64,000 nucleotides of DNA from Microbacterium limosum. GTDB taxonomy: Bacteria; Actinomycetota; Actinomycetes; Actinomycetales; Microbacteriaceae. This document shows, piece after piece, positions 61,327 to 64,000 of this stretch (its first letter is position 1; the number at the start of each line of letters is the position of its first letter). Where the stretch lies: NCBI RefSeq assembly GCF_036324365.1, contig NZ_CP137080.1:62001-126000 (forward strand), in the 5' to 3' direction. The translations under genes were made by a program, and so were the position numbers. The notes below the pieces were generated by a model. That model was not told the DNA's origin and searched no databases. It worked only from the letters and a program-made list of their open reading frames with translations.

Positions 61327-62535
61327 TCAGGCCCGGGCGCGGCTCAGGTAGTGCTCGATCACGTACTGCGCGATCGCGATCGAGCTCGTCGCGGCGGGGG
61401 AGGGAGCGTTGCGCAGCACCGTGACGGGCCCGACCTGGTCGACCGCGAAGTCATCGAGCAGCTCCCCGGCCCGGCCCCAGGCCTGTGCGCGCACGCCCGC
61501 CGACGTCTTCGCCGTCAGGTCGCTCATCCGCAGCTCGGGGATGAAGCGCCGCGCCTTGCGGTAGTAGAGCGGCTTGATGAGCGACCCGCTGATCTCGTCC
61601 ACCCCCATGCGCCAGTGCTGCTTCGCGAGCGGCCATGCGCCGGGCCACCGCAGCGACGCCATCGTGTCCTTCGGAGAGATGCGCAGCCAGCCGTATCCCT
61701 CACGCGCCAGGGCCGGCACCGCGTTGGGCCCGACGTGGATGTCGTCGTACACACCGCGGGTGAAGTGCACGCCCAGGAAGGGGAAGCGAGGGTCGGGGAC
61801 CGGGTAGATCATGCCGCGCACGAGGTCGCCGCGCTCGGGCGCGAGCTCCCAGTACTCGCCGCGGAAGGGGAGGATCTTGGGTGAGGGGTCTGCCCCGACG
61901 AGCTGCGCGACGACATCGGACTGCAGGCCCGCGCACGCGATCACTCGGTCGAACACGTGCTCTCCCGAGGGGGTGACCACCCGCACGGCGCCGTTCTCCA
62001 GGTGGATGCCGGTCACCTCGCTGTGCAACAGGATGTGCCCGCCCGCCGCGCGCACGTCCTGCGCCATCGCCTCGGTGATGGCGGCGTAGTCCACCGACGC
62101 GGTGTGCGGCGAGTGCACCGCGGCGACGCCCGCGACGTGCGGCTCGATCTCCCGGAGCCGGTCGACATCGTCGATGCGCACGAGATCGGGCACGCGGTTC
62201 TCGATCGAGCGTCGTTCGATCTCGGCGAGAGCGGGCAGTTCGGTCTCGTCCACCGCGACGACGAGCTTGCCCACCTCGCGGTAGGGCAGCCCCTTCTCCT
62301 CGCAGAACTCGCGGATCGACACCCGTCCCGCGGCGCACAGCGTGGCCTTCAGCGAGCCGGGCTTGTAGTACAGGCCGGCGTGCACGACGCCGGAGTTGTG
62401 GCCGGTCTGGTGGGCCGCAAGGCGCGCCTCCTTCTCGAGGACGGTCACCTCGCCCGCCCCCGTCATCGCCAGTTCGCGCGCGAGCGCGACACCGACGATT
62501 CCGCCCCCGATGATCCCGATGCGGTCAGCAGACAT
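61327..62535 (-). CDS. lhgO: L-2-hydroxyglutarate oxidase
   Basis: 402 residues, FAD enzyme of the DAO/glycine-oxidase fold that oxidises L-2-hydroxyglutarate to 2-oxoglutarate. FAD fold IGIIGGGIVGVALARELA (7-24); HQTGHNSGVVHAGLYYKPGSLKA is the diagnostic LhgO segment; FPFLGVHFTRGVYDDIHVGPNA follows near 245. A GGGGGGAG ribosome site precedes the ATG. The gene stands between deaD and purD on the same strand. Confidence 0.94.
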   Translation of the reverse strand: MSADRIGIIGGGIVGVALARELAMTGAGEVTVLEKEARLAAHQTGHNSGVVHAGLYYKPGSLKATLCAAGRVSIREFCEEKGLPYREVGKLVVAVDETELPALAEIERRSIENRVPDLVRIDDVDRLREIEPHVAGVAAVHSPHTASVDYAAITEAMAQDVRAAGGHILLHSEVTGIHLENGAVRVVTPSGEHVFDRVIACAGLQSDVVAQLVGADPSPKILPFRGEYWELAPERGDLVRGMIYPVPDPRFPFLGVHFTRGVYDDIHVGPNAVPALAREGYGWLRISPKDTMASLRWPGAWPLAKQHWRMGVDEISGSLIKPLYYRKARRFIPELRMSDLTAKTSAGVRAQAWGRAGELLDDFAVDQVGPVTVLRNAPSPAATSSIAIAQYVIEHYLSRARA

Positions 62536-62609
62536 CCCGAGCTCCCCCCCAGAAACACGGTGCCCCCTGCACCGTCCCCTGCCAGAACCGTACCGGCAAT
62601 CGCTTCGGC

Positions 62610-62638
62610 GCGCGCGCCCGGATCGGGAGGGCGCGCGC
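62610..62638 (-). terminator. Hairpin downstream of purD
   Basis: GCGCGCGCCC (62610-62619) pairs perfectly with GGGCGCGCGC (62629-62638), 5 nt after the purD stop on the minus strand. There is no T-tract, as is common for high-GC actinobacterial terminators. Confidence 0.5.
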
Positions 62639-62643
62639 CCCGG

Positions 62644-63912
62644 TCAGTCCGCGACGCGGGCGGCGATGTCGGTGCGGTGGTGGGAACCCTCGAGGTGGAT
62701 GCGCCCGAGCGCTTCGTAGGCCCGTTCGCGGGCTTCGCCGAAGCCCTCTCCGGTCGCGACGACGCTGAGCACCCGCCCTCCCGTCGCGACGAGCGCCCCG
62801 CCCCGCACGGCGGTCGCGGCGTGGGCCAGGTGCACGCCGGGGACGGATGCGGCGGCATCCGCGCCGTCGATGACCCGTCCGGTGACCGGGGCCTGCGGGT
62901 AGCCCTCGCTCGCGAGCACGACCGTGACGGCCGCGTCGCCCGCGAAATCGGGCCGCGGCTCGTGGTCGAGGTGACCGGATGCCGCGGCCATGAGCAGGCC
63001 CGACAGCGGCGTGCGCAGGCGCGGCAGCACGACCTGCGTCTCGGGGTCGCCGAAGCGCGCGTTGAACTCGATGACCTTGACGCCCTGCTCGGTGAGGATG
63101 AGGCCCGCGTAGAGCAGACCGATGAAGGGGGTGCCCTCGGCATCCAGGCGCCGGATGACGGGCTCGGCGATGTCGCGCGTGACGAGGTCGACGAACTCCC
63201 GCTCGGAGCCGAAGCGCTCGGCGAGCCACGGCAGGGGGGAGTAGGCGCCCATGCCGCCCGTGTTCGGGCCCGCGTCGCCGTCGTAGGCGCGCTTGTAGTC
63301 CTGCGCGGGGGACAGCGGCAGCACGGTGTCTCCGTCGGAGAGGAAGAAGAGCGAGACCTCGGGACCGGAGAGGAACTCCTCCACGAGCACCGCACCGCCC
63401 TCGAGGTAGGTCGCCGCGTGGGCGAGGGCGGCGGACCGGTCCTCCGTCACGAGCACGCCCTTGCCCGCGGCGAGGCCGTCGGCCTTCACGACGAAGGGGG
63501 CGCCGAGCTCGTCGAGCGCGGCCTCGACCTCCGCGGGCGTCTGGGCGCGCATGGCGCGGCCGGTGGGCACCTTCGCGGCATCCATGATGCGCTTGGCGAA
63601 CGCCTTGGATCCCTCCAGCTGCGCTGCGGCGCGGCCGGGGCCGAACACCGGCACGCCGCGGGAGCGTAGCGCGTCGGCGACCCCTGCGACGAGGGGGGCC
63701 TCGGGCCCGATCACGACGAGGTCGACCGACTCGGTCTCGACGAAGTCGCTCACCGCGACGGGGTCGACGGGGTCGACATCGACGAGCGTCGCGACCTGCG
63801 CGATGCCCGCGTTGCCCGGGGCCGCGAGCAGGTCGTGCCCGGCGCCCTCAGACGCCAGCGCGAGGACGATGGCGTGCTCTCGCGCGCCGGAGCCGAGGAC
63901 GAGGATTCTCAC
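62644..63912 (-). CDS. purD: Phosphoribosylamine--glycine ligase PurD
   Basis: 422 residues, ATP-grasp enzyme making GAR. LVLGSGAREHA at the start, FVVKADGLAAGKGV (ATP loop), SPAQDYKRAYDGDAGPNTGGMG and FNARFGDPETQ are standard. GTG 63912 follows a TAGGCT box by 6 nt. It diverges from a gene whose start is at the right window edge. Confidence 0.97.
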   Translation of the reverse strand: MRILVLGSGAREHAIVLALASEGAGHDLLAAPGNAGIAQVATLVDVDPVDPVAVSDFVETESVDLVVIGPEAPLVAGVADALRSRGVPVFGPGRAAAQLEGSKAFAKRIMDAAKVPTGRAMRAQTPAEVEAALDELGAPFVVKADGLAAGKGVLVTEDRSAALAHAATYLEGGAVLVEEFLSGPEVSLFFLSDGDTVLPLSPAQDYKRAYDGDAGPNTGGMGAYSPLPWLAERFGSEREFVDLVTRDIAEPVIRRLDAEGTPFIGLLYAGLILTEQGVKVIEFNARFGDPETQVVLPRLRTPLSGLLMAAASGHLDHEPRPDFAGDAAVTVVLASEGYPQAPVTGRVIDGADAAASVPGVHLAHAATAVRGGALVATGGRVLSVVATGEGFGEARERAYEALGRIHLEGSHHRTDIAARVAD

Positions 63913-63953
63913 CCGGCCAGCCTACCCAGGGCCCCGCCGGGTACCGTGGTGGG
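63913..63953. promoter_or_regulatory. Divergent leaderless promoters of purD and the right-edge gene
   Basis: Minus strand TAGGCT (63919-63924), 6 nt, GTG 63912. Plus strand TACCGT (63942-63947), 6 nt, GTG 63954. Both start codons lack ribosome sites. Confidence 0.55.
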
Positions 63954-64000
63954 GTGCCCCGAAAGATCTCCGTCGCCGACGGCCGCGCCGCGCTCGACGC
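63954..64000 (+). CDS. Start of a gene truncated by the window edge
   Basis: Only about 15 codons are visible (M/V-PRKISVADGRAALDA). GTG 63954 stands 6 nt after a -10 box. In other actinobacteria a sterol-carrier-type protein often diverges from purD and starts similarly, but this fragment is too short to decide. Confidence 0.45.
   Translation, partial: MPRKISVADGRAALD

Noticed and set aside
58638..61424. Long plus-strand frame opposite purC and the DEAD-box helicase
   Set aside because: Antisense to two genes with unmistakable motifs; no start signals or recognisable domains.

Overview
The window looks like chromosome of a high-GC actinobacterium, most likely Microbacterium or a close Microbacteriaceae relative. 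The signs are very high GC at third codon positions, frequent GTG starts, the abundant word GGATGCC/GGCATCC, actinobacterial family versions (SufSU, split PurS/PurQ/PurL, HpxO-type urate oxidation) and many apparently leaderless promoters in which a TAnnnT -10 box ends exactly 6 nt before the start codon. The genus is inferred. No rRNA, tRNA, CRISPR array, phage or insertion sequence was seen.

Layout. 1-4.7 kb: a GntR/ABC pair with a palindromic operator, then a proVWX-type betaine/proline ABC operon. 4.9-9.5 kb: two paralogous one-TM coiled-coil proteins, a 43-residue membrane protein and purL. 9.7-17.1 kb: an ArsR-SRPBCC pair, sufSU, an M20 amidohydrolase, and a LacI regulator with a GH13 alpha-glucosidase and its operator. 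17.1-52.2 kb: a large island for purine and N-heterocycle breakdown. 52.3-64 kb: purQ/purS, the wreck of a cellobiose-type locus around an intact beta-glucosidase, a ring-cleavage-type dioxygenase with a uracil permease, purC, a DEAD-box helicase, L-2-hydroxyglutarate oxidase, purD and the start of one more gene.

The island joins several operons: apt; hpxO-uraH-uraD (urate to allantoin) diverging from allB, an acetamidase/formamidase-family gene, an HpxZ-HpxY-like fusion, pucG, allC and an aminohydrolase; an NMT1/SsuA-type ABC transporter followed by three adenosine-deaminase-like genes and an XRE-cupin regulator; an oppositely oriented operon encoding a second, orphan substrate-binding protein, a TRZ/ATZ-type aminohydrolase, an aldehyde dehydrogenase, a luciferase-like monooxygenase, a two-subunit TPP decarboxylase-like enzyme and a GMC oxidoreductase; and xanthine dehydrogenase with a nucleoside phosphorylase, XdhC and a MocA-like protein. 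Together these could take purine nucleosides and bases to xanthine, urate, allantoin, glyoxylate, glycine and ammonia, and should also process a second, unidentified amino-substituted heterocycle.

The most interesting observation is regulatory. Three or four island promoters carry GnnAC-N6-GAAAY boxes (the form of the actinobacterial nitrogen regulator GlnR) ending exactly 10 nt before a TAnnnT -10 box. Other points of interest are the HpxZ-HpxY fusion, a deaminase-like protein that has lost the catalytic Glu, the unassigned oxidative operon, families of intergenic inverted repeats, and a codon-pair bias that maintains GGATGCC/GGCATCC.
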